Shown: in pieces, positions 1 to 7,537 of the stretch | Numbering within the stretch: the first letter of the stretch is position 1 | Layout of the letters: each line of letters starts with the position of its first letter | Assembly (NCBI RefSeq): GCF_003857055.1 | Contig: NZ_QGSZ01000356.1 | Span: forward strand, 1 to 64,000 | From: Micromonospora inaquosa | GTDB lineage: Bacteria; Actinomycetota; Actinomycetes; Mycobacteriales; Micromonosporaceae | DNA: 64,000 nt | Direction of reading: 5' to 3' | The notes under the pieces: generated by a model | Told to the model about the DNA's origin: nothing | Seen by the model: only the letters and a program-made list of their open reading frames with translations | Databases searched by the model: none | Position numbers and translations under genes: made by a program

Positions 1-9
1 GTGGGCGGG

Positions 10-1218
10 TTAGTCGGCTAGGGCGCCGGCGGCACGGCCCTCGTGCAGGGTCAGGTTGCGGCCGTTGGCCGGGTCGAACAGGTGGATCTTCTCCAGGTTG
101 AACCAGACCCGCCGCGTCTGCCCCTCGGCGACCGGCGACTCCGCGGACAGCCGGGTCACCAGGTTGCCGCCGGCGCCAGCGAAGTCGGCGGCGCCCGCGT
201 CCGCGGCCAACTCCTCCAACTCGGCGGCGCTGGCCTTCTCACCCTCGACGGTGAAGTAGACGTACTTGTCCGAGCCCATCGACTCGACGATGTCCACCGG
301 CGCCTCGAACTCCATGCCCCGCCGACGGGTGTCGTCGTCGACCAGCTCGGCGTCCTCGAAGTGCTCGGGCCGGATGCCGAGGATCAGCTCGCGGGGCGCG
401 TCGGCCGCCTCCAGCTCCCGGCGGACCCGATCGCCGAGCGGCACCTGACCCAGTGCGGTGTGCAGCTCGCCGTCCTGCACGGCGGCGTGCAGGAAGTTCA
501 TCGACGGTGAGCCGATGAAGCCGGCCACGAAGAGGTTGCGGGGGTGGTCGTACAGCTCCTGCGGTGCCCCGACCTGCTGCACCGCGCCGCCGCGCATGAT
601 CACCACGCGGTCGCCGAGGGTCATCGCCTCGGTCTGGTCGTGGGTGACGTAGACGGTGGTGGTGCCGAGCTGCTTCTGTAGGCGGGACACCACGGTGCGC
701 ATCTGCACCCGCAGCTTGGCGTCGAGGTTGGACAACGGCTCGTCCATCAGAAACGCCTTCGGTTGGCGGACGATCGCCCGACCCATCGCGACCCGCTGGC
801 GCTGGCCACCGGAGAGGTTGGCCGGTTTGCGGTCCAGCAGTGAGGTCAGCTCCAGCACCTTCGCCGCTTCGTCGACCTTGCGGTTGATGGTTTCCTTGTC
901 GAGTTTCGCGAGCCGCAGCGGGAACGCCATGTTCTCCCGCACTGTCATGTTCGGGTACAGCGCGTACGACTGGAACACCATGGCGATGTCCCGGTCCCGG
1001 GGGGCCTTGTCGTTGACCCGCTGCCCGGCGATGCGCAGCTCACCGGAGCTGATGTCCTCCAGCCCGGCGATCATGTTGAGGGTGGTGGACTTTCCGCAGC
1101 CGGAGGGCCCGACCAGGATCACGAACTCGCCGTCGGCGATTTCCAGGTCGACGTCCTGCACGGCGACGGTCCCGTCCGGGAAGCTCTTGCTCACCTTGTC
1201 CAGCACGATGTCAGCCAT
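10..1218 (-). CDS. sugC: Sugar ABC transporter ATPase, SugC/MsiK type
   Basis: Cytoplasmic ATPase that powers carbohydrate import through a pair of membrane permeases. The 402 residues show a full ABC domain: Walker A GPSGCGKSTT near residue 38, Q-loop FQSYALYP, signature LSGGQRQRVAMGR, Walker B FLMDEPLSNLDA and H-loop VTHDQTEA. The C-terminal third (GIRPEHFEDA onward) is the MalK-type regulatory OB-fold region. It is the last gene of a minus-strand operon, 10 bases after the permease stop, with a GGTGAG ribosome site. The family (SugC, UgpC, MsiK) often serves several importers, which matters because the sugar locus at 53-60 kb lacks an ATPase. Confidence 0.93.
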   Translation of the reverse strand: MADIVLDKVSKSFPDGTVAVQDVDLEIADGEFVILVGPSGCGKSTTLNMIAGLEDISSGELRIAGQRVNDKAPRDRDIAMVFQSYALYPNMTVRENMAFPLRLAKLDKETINRKVDEAAKVLELTSLLDRKPANLSGGQRQRVAMGRAIVRQPKAFLMDEPLSNLDAKLRVQMRTVVSRLQKQLGTTTVYVTHDQTEAMTLGDRVVIMRGGAVQQVGAPQELYDHPRNLFVAGFIGSPSMNFLHAAVQDGELHTALGQVPLGDRVRRELEAADAPRELILGIRPEHFEDAELVDDDTRRRGMEFEAPVDIVESMGSDKYVYFTVEGEKASAAELEELAADAGAADFAGAGGNLVTRLSAESPVAEGQTRRVWFNLEKIHLFDPANGRNLTLHEGRAAGALAD

Positions 1219-1228
1219 GACTACTCAC

Positions 1229-2065
1229 CTATCCCTTGACTGCGCCGGAGGTCAGACCGGACACGATGCGACGCTGGAAGAAGAGGACGAACAGGATGAT
1301 CGGTACGGTGATCACCACGGCGGCGGCGCAGATCGCCCCGGTGGGGTCCTCGAACTGCGACGCGCCGGTGAAGAACGACAACGCGGCCGGCACCGTGCGG
1401 GACCGCTCGGTCGAGGTCAGCGAGATGGCGAACAGGAAGTCGTTCCAGCAGAAGATGAAGACCAGGATCGCCGTGGTGAACAACCCGGGCGCGGCCAGTG
1501 GCGCGATCACCCGCCGGAACGCCTGCCCCTGGGTGGCGCCGTCCATCTTCGCGGCCTTCTCCAGGTCCCAGGGGATCTGCTTGAAGAACGCCGACAGCGT
1601 GTAGATCGCCAGCGGCAGCGCGAAGGTGATGTACGGCAGGATCAGCCCGGGCCAGGTGTCGAAGATCTTGAGCTGACGCTCGATCTCGAACAGCGGTGAC
1701 ACCAGTGACACCTGCGGGAACATGGCGATCAGCAGGGAGACCCCGACCAGCAGCTTCTTGCCGGGGAAGTCCAGCCGGCTGATCGCGTACGCGGCCATCG
1801 CACCGAGCACCACGGCGATCAGCGTGGCGATCAGCGCGATGCCGATCGAGTTGATCAGTGCCCGGACGAACTGGTCGGTGTCGAAGATGGTCCGGTAGTT
1901 GTCCAGCGTCCACTCGCGGGGGATGAAGTTCCCGTCGGTGAGGGTGGCTGGCGTCTTGAACGACAGCGACGCGATCCACAGCACCGGGACCAGCGCGAAG
2001 ACGACCACGAGGACGTCGAGCAGACCCCAGCGCAGCTTTGCCCTGGTGGTGGTTTCGACAGCCAT
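1229..2065 (-). CDS. sugB: Sugar ABC transporter permease, SugB/MalG type
   Basis: Inner-membrane permease of 278 residues with about six hydrophobic segments, beginning with a membrane segment near residues 16-36 (LDVLVVVFALVPVLWI). The MalG-type cytoplasmic loop for the ATPase, EKAAKMDGATQGQAFRRV, lies near residues 190-207. The start is one base after the stop of the upstream permease, with a GGAGAGAGG ribosome site, so translation is probably coupled. Order and content (binding protein, MalF, MalG, ATPase) match mycobacterial LpqY-SugABC; the trehalose assignment rests on the binding protein. Confidence 0.9.
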   Translation of the reverse strand: MAVETTTRAKLRWGLLDVLVVVFALVPVLWIASLSFKTPATLTDGNFIPREWTLDNYRTIFDTDQFVRALINSIGIALIATLIAVVLGAMAAYAISRLDFPGKKLLVGVSLLIAMFPQVSLVSPLFEIERQLKIFDTWPGLILPYITFALPLAIYTLSAFFKQIPWDLEKAAKMDGATQGQAFRRVIAPLAAPGLFTTAILVFIFCWNDFLFAISLTSTERSRTVPAALSFFTGASQFEDPTGAICAAAVVITVPIILFVLFFQRRIVSGLTSGAVKG

Positions 2066-2066
2066 G

Positions 2067-3062
2067 TCAGCGCCTCTCTCCGTCGTCGCTGCCGGGGGCA
2101 GCGGTGCCGAACAACTTCACGAAGACGAAGGCGATGATCGCCACGGTGATGAAGATCAGCACCGACATCGTCGAGCCGATGCCGAGGTTCAGACCCCGGA
2201 TCAGGTTGTTGTAGGTGAGCATCGACACCGAGGACGTCTCGTTGCCGCCGGCGGTCAACACGAAGATGTTGTCGAAGACCCGGAACGCGTCCAGGGTGCG
2301 GAACAGCAACGCGACGAGGATCGCCGGCTTCATCACCGGCAGCATCACCTTGGTGAACTTCTGCCAGGCGGTCGCGCCGTCGGTGGAGGCCGCCTTGAGC
2401 AGGTCCTCCGGCACCAGTGCCAGCCCGGCCATCAGCAGCAGCGCCATGAACGGGGTGGTCTTCCAGATCTCCGCGAGCATGATGATCGCCAGCGAGCTGG
2501 CCCGTTCGGTGAGCGGCGCGCCGTCGCTGAACAGGTCGGCCAGGTAGCCGGTGCCGGGCGTCCAGGCGTACCGCCAGGAGAACGCGGCGACCACGGTGAC
2601 GATGCCGTACGGGATCAGCGCCGAGGTCCGGACCAGGCCGCGCCCGATCAGGGTGCGGTGCATGATGATCGCCAGGCCCATGCCGAGCACCAGTTCGACG
2701 GCCACGGTGACCACCGTGATCAGCGTGGTCACCCCGAACGCGGTCCACCAGAACTCGTTGGTGAGCACTGTGACGTAGTTTTCCAACCCGATGAACTCAC
2801 GTTGGTCGGGGAAGCGCAGGTCGAAGCGCTGCAACGACAACCAGACCGAATAGATGATCGGGTACGCGGTCACCGCGATCATGACCAGCGCGGCCGGCGC
2901 GCAGAGCAGCAGGCCCAGCTTGCGTTCGGCCTTCTTGTTCTCGCTCAGTGGGGGCTTGCGACGACCGCCACGCTGGGTGGGCACGGTGGCGTGCCGGCCG
3001 GTGGATTCGCTGGTCTCGTCGGCGGCGACATCGGCGCCGGTCGGCGTGGCGTTGATACTCAT
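2067..3062 (-). CDS. sugA: Sugar ABC transporter permease, SugA/MalF type
   Basis: Inner-membrane permease of 331 residues. A polar cytoplasmic N-terminus of about 50 residues precedes the first membrane segment (LGLLLCAPAALVMIAVTAY), and the ATPase-contact loop LKAASTDGATAWQKF is present. The reading frame stays open back to 4385 through the neighbouring gene, but the start at 3062 is preferred: it overlaps the stop of the binding protein by 4 bases (ATGA), and the protein from there has normal MalF length. With SugB it forms the channel of the trehalose-type importer. Confidence 0.88.
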   Translation of the reverse strand: MSINATPTGADVAADETSESTGRHATVPTQRGGRRKPPLSENKKAERKLGLLLCAPAALVMIAVTAYPIIYSVWLSLQRFDLRFPDQREFIGLENYVTVLTNEFWWTAFGVTTLITVVTVAVELVLGMGLAIIMHRTLIGRGLVRTSALIPYGIVTVVAAFSWRYAWTPGTGYLADLFSDGAPLTERASSLAIIMLAEIWKTTPFMALLLMAGLALVPEDLLKAASTDGATAWQKFTKVMLPVMKPAILVALLFRTLDAFRVFDNIFVLTAGGNETSSVSMLTYNNLIRGLNLGIGSTMSVLIFITVAIIAFVFVKLFGTAAPGSDDGERR

Positions 3063-4345
3063 GGAAGGACCCCCTTGGACTGGAGGGCGTCGGCGATGGC
3101 GTCGCGCAGCTCGTCGGCGGTCTGCTGCGGACGGATCCCGGACGGCGGCGACAGGATCGCCGACATCACTGTGGAGATGCTCTGGTAGGCGGGGGTCAGC
3201 GGACGCGTCGCCGGGTCCTTCAGCTCCTCCAGGATGGTGTCCTTCATCGGATACGCCTCGGTCATCTCCGGGTCGTCGAAGACCGCCTCGATGGTGGGCG
3301 GAACGCCGTCGTTGATGGCGGAGAACTTCTGGTGCTCGGCGCTGCGGATGCACCGGGCCGCCTCGAAGGACTGCTCGGGGTGCTTGGAGTAGGAGCTGAT
3401 CGCCAGGTTGACCCCACCGATGGTGACCTTGCTGGGGGTGCCGTCGTCGATGCCCGGGATCCGAGCCCAGCCGACCTGCTTGGCCAGCTCCGGGTTCGCC
3501 TCCTGGAGGGCCGGGTAGACGAACGGCCAGTTCACCTGGAACGCGCCGCCGCCGGACTGGAACTCCAGCCGCACCGGGTCCTCGGTGGCGTTGCTGAACG
3601 ACGGCGAGGTCACGCCCGACGTGGCGAACTTCTTCAGCTGCTCCAACGCCCGGACCGTGCCGTCGTCCATCACGGCTTTCTTGCCGTCGTCGTTGAGGAT
3701 CTTCCCACCGGCGCTCTCGGCCAGGGTGTTGTAGAGGACGACCAGCCCCTCGTACTGGGCGCCCATGGTGAGCACCTGGTACGGCTTGCCCTGGTCCTTG
3801 AGCTGCTGGGCCGCGCTGATCATCTGGTCCCAGGTGGTCGGCGGCTGCGGCACCAGGTCCTTGCGGTACCAGAGCAGTTGGACGTTGGTGTTCTTCGGCG
3901 CCGCGTACAGCTTGTCCTCGTACCGGGCGGTCTCCAACGGGCCGGCGAGGGTGCCCTGCTCGACCTCGGCCTTGTCCTGGCCGGTCCACTCGCGGATCCA
4001 GTCGGCGCTGGCGAACTCCTGGGTCCAGGTGACGTCCAGCCCGAGCAGGTCCATCCCGCTGTCCTCGGCGGCGAGCCGGCGCACCATCTGCACCCGCTGG
4101 TCGTCGGCCTGCCGGGGCAGCACCCGGTAGGCGATCTCGTACCGCCCCTGGGCCTGCGTGTTGCAGTCGTCGACGACCTTTTGCAGGTTCTGCTCCGGCG
4201 GGTAGTACAGGTTGATCGTCGGTGGGCCGCCGGCGTCTTCCGCGCCGCACGCGGCCAGCGGCGCGACGAGTGCCAGCGCGGCAGCGGCCGCGCCCAGCCG
4301 CACAACCGGTCGGCGTCGGTGTCGAGCCGTTTCGGGGTCCGTCAT
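3059..4345 (-). CDS. lpqY: Trehalose-type sugar-binding lipoprotein, LpqY-like
   Basis: Extracellular substrate-binding lipoprotein of 428 residues. A twin-Arg-containing basic N-terminus leads to a hydrophobic stretch ending in the lipobox APLAAC. Several segments recall Mycobacterium tuberculosis LpqY, the trehalose receptor, including QLLWYRKDL, NWPFVYPAL, KVTIGGVNLAI and the C-terminal QTADELRDAI region. It is the first gene of the operon, with a strong GGAGAGGGGGAGG ribosome site. Family identity is well supported by these segments; trehalose as substrate is inferred from the LpqY resemblance and not shown directly. Confidence 0.85.
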   Translation of the reverse strand: MTDPETARHRRRPVVRLGAAAAALALVAPLAACGAEDAGGPPTINLYYPPEQNLQKVVDDCNTQAQGRYEIAYRVLPRQADDQRVQMVRRLAAEDSGMDLLGLDVTWTQEFASADWIREWTGQDKAEVEQGTLAGPLETARYEDKLYAAPKNTNVQLLWYRKDLVPQPPTTWDQMISAAQQLKDQGKPYQVLTMGAQYEGLVVLYNTLAESAGGKILNDDGKKAVMDDGTVRALEQLKKFATSGVTSPSFSNATEDPVRLEFQSGGGAFQVNWPFVYPALQEANPELAKQVGWARIPGIDDGTPSKVTIGGVNLAISSYSKHPEQSFEAARCIRSAEHQKFSAINDGVPPTIEAVFDDPEMTEAYPMKDTILEELKDPATRPLTPAYQSISTVMSAILSPPSGIRPQQTADELRDAIADALQSKGVLP

Positions 4346-4546
4346 CGCCCTCCCCCTCTCCTCGGCGAATGACCGGGGAGGGCATCCGTGCCCCGGCGCA
4401 CGGCGAGCCGGTTCCGAGCCGGCAAGCTGCGGAAACTCCGGCCCGGTTGCTCTGTAGCGGCTACTCTGCCCCGCCCACGAAGCGGCGAAACCTGGCCGTT
4501 ACAGCGGCTCTTCAGTTCCGGTATATCGTGACGCCCACTAGCGGGG

Positions 4547-4552
4547 TACTAT
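4547..4552 (+). promoter_or_regulatory. Candidate -10 element for a leaderless padR transcript
   Basis: TACTAT fits the actinobacterial TANNNT -10 pattern and ends 7 bases before ATG 4560. That places the likely transcription start on or beside the A of that ATG, as for a leaderless mRNA. No convincing -35 was seen at standard spacing. The same region (4346-4550) must also hold the divergent lpqY promoter. Confidence 0.4.
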
Positions 4553-4559
4553 GTGCCGC

Positions 4560-4937
4560 ATGGTAGCTGCGGAGAGTCAGTCGATCGACGACAACGACCG
4601 GCAGACCCAACTCCTGCGGGGCGCGCTGGACATGTGCCTCCTGGCGCTGCTGGCACGGGAGCCCGCGCACGGCTACGAGCTGGTTCGGCGGATGGAGACC
4701 GCCGGCTTTGGCGCAATCAGCTACGGCACCATCTATCCGCTGCTGACCCGGATGCGCCGACTCGGCCTGGTCGCTCATGAGCAGCAGGCCAGCCCGACCG
4801 GCCCACCCCGAAAGGTCTACGCGCTGACCAGGTCCGGCCGGGTCCACCTGGACGCCTGGCAAAAGCAGTGGAATCGCTTCGCCGACACCGTCAGTGCCGT
4901 TCTCGACCCGCTCGACCACAGCCCCACGAGGAGTTGA
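4560..4937 (+). CDS. PadR family transcriptional regulator
   Basis: A 125-residue winged-helix DNA-binding protein. The PadR pattern is clear: LLRGALDMCLLALLAREPAH, then the HGYELVRR helix, ISYGTIYPLLTRM recognition segment and GPPRKVYALTRSGR wing. PadR proteins are usually repressors released by a small ligand or stress. ATG 4551 is in frame, but 4560 is preferred because of the -10 element just upstream. It is followed after 2 bases by a membrane protein gene, a common PadR pairing in which the regulator controls the membrane partner. It is divergent from the sugar importer; regulation of that operon is possible but not shown. Confidence 0.85.
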   Translation: MVAAESQSIDDNDRQTQLLRGALDMCLLALLAREPAHGYELVRRMETAGFGAISYGTIYPLLTRMRRLGLVAHEQQASPTGPPRKVYALTRSGRVHLDAWQKQWNRFADTVSAVLDPLDHSPTRS

Positions 4938-4939
4938 CC

Positions 4940-5635
4940 ATGGACACCATCGACAGCCTTCTGGGCGAAGCCGACCAGGCATGGCGCGCGTACGGCGTCG
5001 GTTCGGCCGATCGCGTGGCGCTTGCCGCGGATCTGCGCCTGGACCTGCGGGCCGCGGCCGCCGACGGGGGCGATCCCGTGCGGTTGCTCGGCGGTGACGT
5101 TGCCAGCTTCGCGCGGCGGCTCGCCGACGAGGCTGGCGTCCAACGGGTGCGCGGCGACTACGGCCGCATTCTCGGCACCGCACTGATCGGCGCGATGGCC
5201 GGTGCGATGCTCGGCTACGGCCTCCTGGTGGCGGTCTACCCGATATTCGTCCGCGTGGTCGACATCCCCCGCTCGATCGACGTACCGGTCCAGCTCGCCG
5301 TCGCCGTCGGATACGGCATACCGGCCGCCGTGGTCGTCACGGGAGCGGTCATCGCGGTGCGGACCCGGCTACGCGACCTACCCAGGATCCGGCGGACAGC
5401 TCGGATGATGATCATCCTCGTGCCGGCGGCCGGCATCGTCATCACGCCGGTCACCGTCGGCTTCGCCTGGTCCACCGACTACAGCACGGCACCGTCGGTG
5501 GTGGTCGCGGAGATCGCCATGGTCCTGGCCGCGCTCGCGGGCGCCACTGTGCTGGCGCGTCGCTTGTCACTGCGCGAGGGCCGGACCGACTCCGACACCT
5601 CGCACCCGGAAGCCACCAGAGTCAAACCCGCCTGA
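4940..5635 (+). CDS. PadR-partner integral membrane protein
   Basis: A 231-residue protein with a soluble helical N-terminal domain of about 80 residues (IDSLLGEADQAWRAYG onward) followed by about four membrane segments (ILGTALIGAMAGAMLGYG, VAVGYGIPAAVVVTGAV, MMIILVPAAGIVITPVTV, IAMVLAALAGATVL). This resembles the HAAS/DUF1700-type architecture that commonly follows padR. The ATG at 4940 is chosen over the longer open frame because it lies 2 bases after the padR stop with GAGGAG upstream. The precise function is unknown; co-transcription and co-regulation with padR are inferred. Confidence 0.75.
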   Translation: MDTIDSLLGEADQAWRAYGVGSADRVALAADLRLDLRAAAADGGDPVRLLGGDVASFARRLADEAGVQRVRGDYGRILGTALIGAMAGAMLGYGLLVAVYPIFVRVVDIPRSIDVPVQLAVAVGYGIPAAVVVTGAVIAVRTRLRDLPRIRRTARMMIILVPAAGIVITPVTVGFAWSTDYSTAPSVVVAEIAMVLAALAGATVLARRLSLREGRTDSDTSHPEATRVKPA

Positions 5636-5705
5636 CGGTACGACCAACACCAGCCCTTGCGCACAAGCTGCTGGACCTGACTTTCTGCGTGCTGCTGCCC
5701 GAGCG

Positions 5706-5960
5706 TCAACCCCGGGCCCTGGCCCAGGAGAGGAAGCGCTCGGTCATCCTGGTCGGTGGATGATCCGGGTGGAGTTGGGTGAGCTGGTTCGTCGCCTCGT
5801 GCATCAGAGTGCCGAGGTAGATCAGCAGCGCGGTCCGGCTGGTTCGGTACTCCGTCAGCAGGGCGAGCTTGGCCGGTTGGCAGGGCCACTCGCTGCCACA
5901 GTTGCGGCACCGCCACAGCGGGCGCATGGCGACGTGTGGCACGGGCGGCCGGACCACCAT
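5706..5960 (-). CDS. Short conserved actinobacterial protein beside XRE/DUF397 genes
   Basis: An 84-residue protein with a CRNCGSEWPC cysteine cluster near the N-terminus and a helical tail (LLTEYRTSRTALLIYLGTLM, RFLSWARARG). I recognise this pattern as a short actinobacterial family usually encoded beside XRE-DUF397 pairs; it is sometimes labelled flavin reductase in databases, but no flavin-reductase fold is visible. The start at 5960 leaves a short PPVPH segment before the Cys motif and has GGTGG upstream; ATG 5927 is an alternative. The longer open frame back to 6191 looks non-coding. Function unknown; the cysteines could bind a metal. Confidence 0.6.
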   Translation of the reverse strand: MVVRPPVPHVAMRPLWRCRNCGSEWPCQPAKLALLTEYRTSRTALLIYLGTLMHEATNQLTQLHPDHPPTRMTERFLSWARARG

Positions 5961-6012
5961 CACGGCCACCGCACTGCGGGCTGCTGGGCTGCCGGGCTCA
6001 ACACATCGACCT

Positions 6013-6067
6013 CCTCGGGGTGGGGAGGGGCCGCTCCCGCAAGGGGGAGACGGGAGCGACCCCGAGG
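6013..6067. repeat. Bulged long hairpin in the divergent intergenic region
   Basis: The left arm is CCTCGGGGT (6013-6021) plus CGCTCCCG (6032-6039), split by a 10-base bulge. The right arm is one continuous 17-base run (6051-6067) complementary to both parts. The 17 pairs are perfect. It sits 53-107 bases upstream of the small Cys-rich gene, so it could be a transcribed leader structure or a protein-binding site. Confidence 0.5.
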
Positions 6068-6237
6068 GCAGAGCCTGCCGCCGCCACGTCGGCCACCAGC
6101 GGACCCGCCACTGGTGACAGTCTGGTGATGAGGCGACTACCGTCGATACGTGCTCACGCCATTCGTGCAGCTCAGCGGTCCAGGTGAGCACCCATGAGGG
6201 ACACGCCGAGCCACACTGAGTGAAGGTTGGGGAATCG

Positions 6238-7038
6238 ATGGGGACCGTGACCGACTACGTGCTGGAGGAGTTGCGCCTGCTCCGGGCGGAAACAGGGCTC
6301 AGTCAGGAGGACTTCGGCCGGGCCATCGGCTATTCGGGTTCACACGTCAGCTCGGTGGAGACCGGTGGGCGACCGCCCACGAAGGAGTACATGCGGGCGG
6401 TCGACACCCAGCACCGGACCGGCGGACGATTCCTCCGCATGCTGGACGGGTTGGCCCGGCTCGACGCCGAGCCGGCCTGGCTGCGCGAGTGGATCGAGTT
6501 CGAGCGGGAGGCGACCACGCTGCGCTGGTTCGAGTTGGCGTACGTGCCGGGTCTGCTCCAGACCGAGCGGTACGCTCGCGCGACGCTGGCCGGCGGCCGG
6601 TTCGACGCCGAGGACGTGGACCGGATCGTCGCCTCCCGGCTGGAACGCCAGGCGATCCTGCACCGTCCGCGCCCGCCGCAGCTCATCGCCGTGCTGGACG
6701 AGGCGGTGCTGCGCCGGCCGGTGCTCGACCAGCCGGGCCTCATGGTCGAGCAGTGCGAGCACCTGGCCCAGTTGACGGCGGCGGAGCATATCCAGGTGCA
6801 CATCGTCCCGACGGATGCTGGGATGTATCTGGGGATGGGCGGCCAGTTCATCATCGCCGAGATGCCGGACGGCGAGCGCGTGACCTATGCCGACAACCAG
6901 CTCACCGCGCAGATCGTCGATGCCTCGGCCGACGTCGCTAAGCTGGCGAAGACGTGGGAGATCGTGCGGAACGAGGCGCTCCCCCGCCGGCAGTCAATCG
7001 ACCTGATCAAGGAAGTGGCGAAGTCATGGGCATGCTGA
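6238..7038 (+). CDS. XRE family regulator with DUF5753 (Scr1-type) domain
   Basis: A 266-residue protein. Residues about 7-60 form a helix-turn-helix (LRLLRAETGLSQEDFGRAIG, then YSGSHVSSVETGGRPP). The remainder is the DUF5753 domain, recognised from EFEREATTLRWFELAYVPGLLQ, LIAVLDEAVLRRPV and the VHIVPTDAGMY segment. Such proteins usually pair with a DUF397 gene, as here, where the next start overlaps this gene by 13 bases. ATG 6238 with GGGG five bases upstream is preferred; GTG 6220 is an in-frame alternative. The family regulates antibiotic production and development in Streptomyces; the target here is unknown. Confidence 0.85.
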   Translation: MGTVTDYVLEELRLLRAETGLSQEDFGRAIGYSGSHVSSVETGGRPPTKEYMRAVDTQHRTGGRFLRMLDGLARLDAEPAWLREWIEFEREATTLRWFELAYVPGLLQTERYARATLAGGRFDAEDVDRIVASRLERQAILHRPRPPQLIAVLDEAVLRRPVLDQPGLMVEQCEHLAQLTAAEHIQVHIVPTDAGMYLGMGGQFIIAEMPDGERVTYADNQLTAQIVDASADVAKLAKTWEIVRNEALPRRQSIDLIKEVAKSWAC

Positions 7039-7214
7039 CCCCGCAGTGGCGGAAGTCGACCCGGTCCGGCGGCAACGGCGGAGCCTGCGTCGAGGTCGCC
7101 GACAACCTGAAAACCGTGGTGCTGGTACGCGACACCAAGGACCGCGACGGCGGCACCCTGCACATCGCCCCGACGGCCTGGAAGGCCTTCGTCGGGTTCG
7201 CCAAGCAGCACTGA
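7026..7214 (+). CDS. DUF397 domain protein
   Basis: A 62-residue protein consisting only of a DUF397 domain: WRKSTRSGGNGGACVEVA, then VVLVRDTKDRDGGTLHI and a terminal AWKAFVGFAK. The start overlaps the end of the XRE gene by 13 bases, so the two are translationally coupled. DUF397 proteins are thought to work with their adjacent XRE-DUF5753 partner, in some cases as a toxin-antitoxin-like or regulator/antagonist pair. A decayed second copy lies about 190 bases downstream. Confidence 0.85.
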   Translation: MGMLTPQWRKSTRSGGNGGACVEVADNLKTVVLVRDTKDRDGGTLHIAPTAWKAFVGFAKQH

Positions 7215-7353
7215 CCGTGAACTCGGAGAAAACCTGGCGCTGAGGGCTTCTCCGAAGCGAGATACCGCGACCGGCCCAACCCCGCGCCACGCCCACGGCC
7301 GGTCGGTCGATCGATGGCGAGTAGCAGCCGAAGACGATCAGTCCCGAATCTGG

Positions 7354-7402
7354 AGATCTTGGACAGTTTCCGCTAGGACGTAACGGAAACTGTCCAAGAT
7401 CT
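7354..7402. repeat. Perfect 19-base inverted repeat, dispersed family copy 1
   Basis: The arms 7354-7372 (AGATCTTGGACAGTTTCCG) and 7384-7402 match perfectly around an 11-base loop. The sequence shares the GATCTTG...TTTC pattern with inverted repeats at 52058-52127 and 60335-60423, all intergenic. There is no T-run, so it is not a typical intrinsic terminator. It ends 3 bases before the truncated DUF397 fragment. Confidence 0.7.
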
Positions 7403-7405
7403 ACC

Positions 7406-7471
7406 CTGAAGCCGGGTGTGGTGCTGGTGCACGACGCCAAGGACCGCGACAGCGGCACGCTGCACGCTGCA
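7406..7471 (+). pseudogene. Truncated DUF397 gene fragment
   Basis: The translation LKPGVVLVHDAKDRDSGTLH matches the middle of the intact DUF397 protein upstream (LKTVVLVRDTKDRDGGTLH), with DNA similarity to match. The fragment lacks the N-terminal WRKS half and loses similarity after TLHAA, so it is broken at both ends. The left breakpoint coincides with the end of the palindrome at 7402. The open frame runs on into the VOC gene, which probably does not use this segment as its N-terminus. Confidence 0.65.
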
Positions 7472-7537
7472 CGTCGACCCGACGCCGCCGCGCCGTGCTT
7501 GCCCCACGGACACCCCTCGACCAGGCATGCTGGGACG

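Larger units (their letters stand above)
7215..7537. other. 323-base gap holding a palindrome and a DUF397 relic
   Basis: No intact gene is seen between the DUF397 stop and the VOC start. The left 139 bases hold nothing recognisable. Then come the perfect inverted repeat at 7354-7402, a broken DUF397 fragment from 7406, and the upstream region of the VOC gene. Confidence 0.6.

Noticed and set aside
2067..4385. 772-codon minus-strand frame joining the permease to upstream sequence
   Set aside because: The first 441 codons overlap the LpqY gene in another frame and are low-complexity Arg/Gly/Ala; only the part from 3062 is the SugA permease.
5706..5960. Flavin reductase label for the short Cys-rich protein
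   Set aside because: No flavin-reductase fold or FMN motif is present in 84 residues; the name seems to be a database carry-over.
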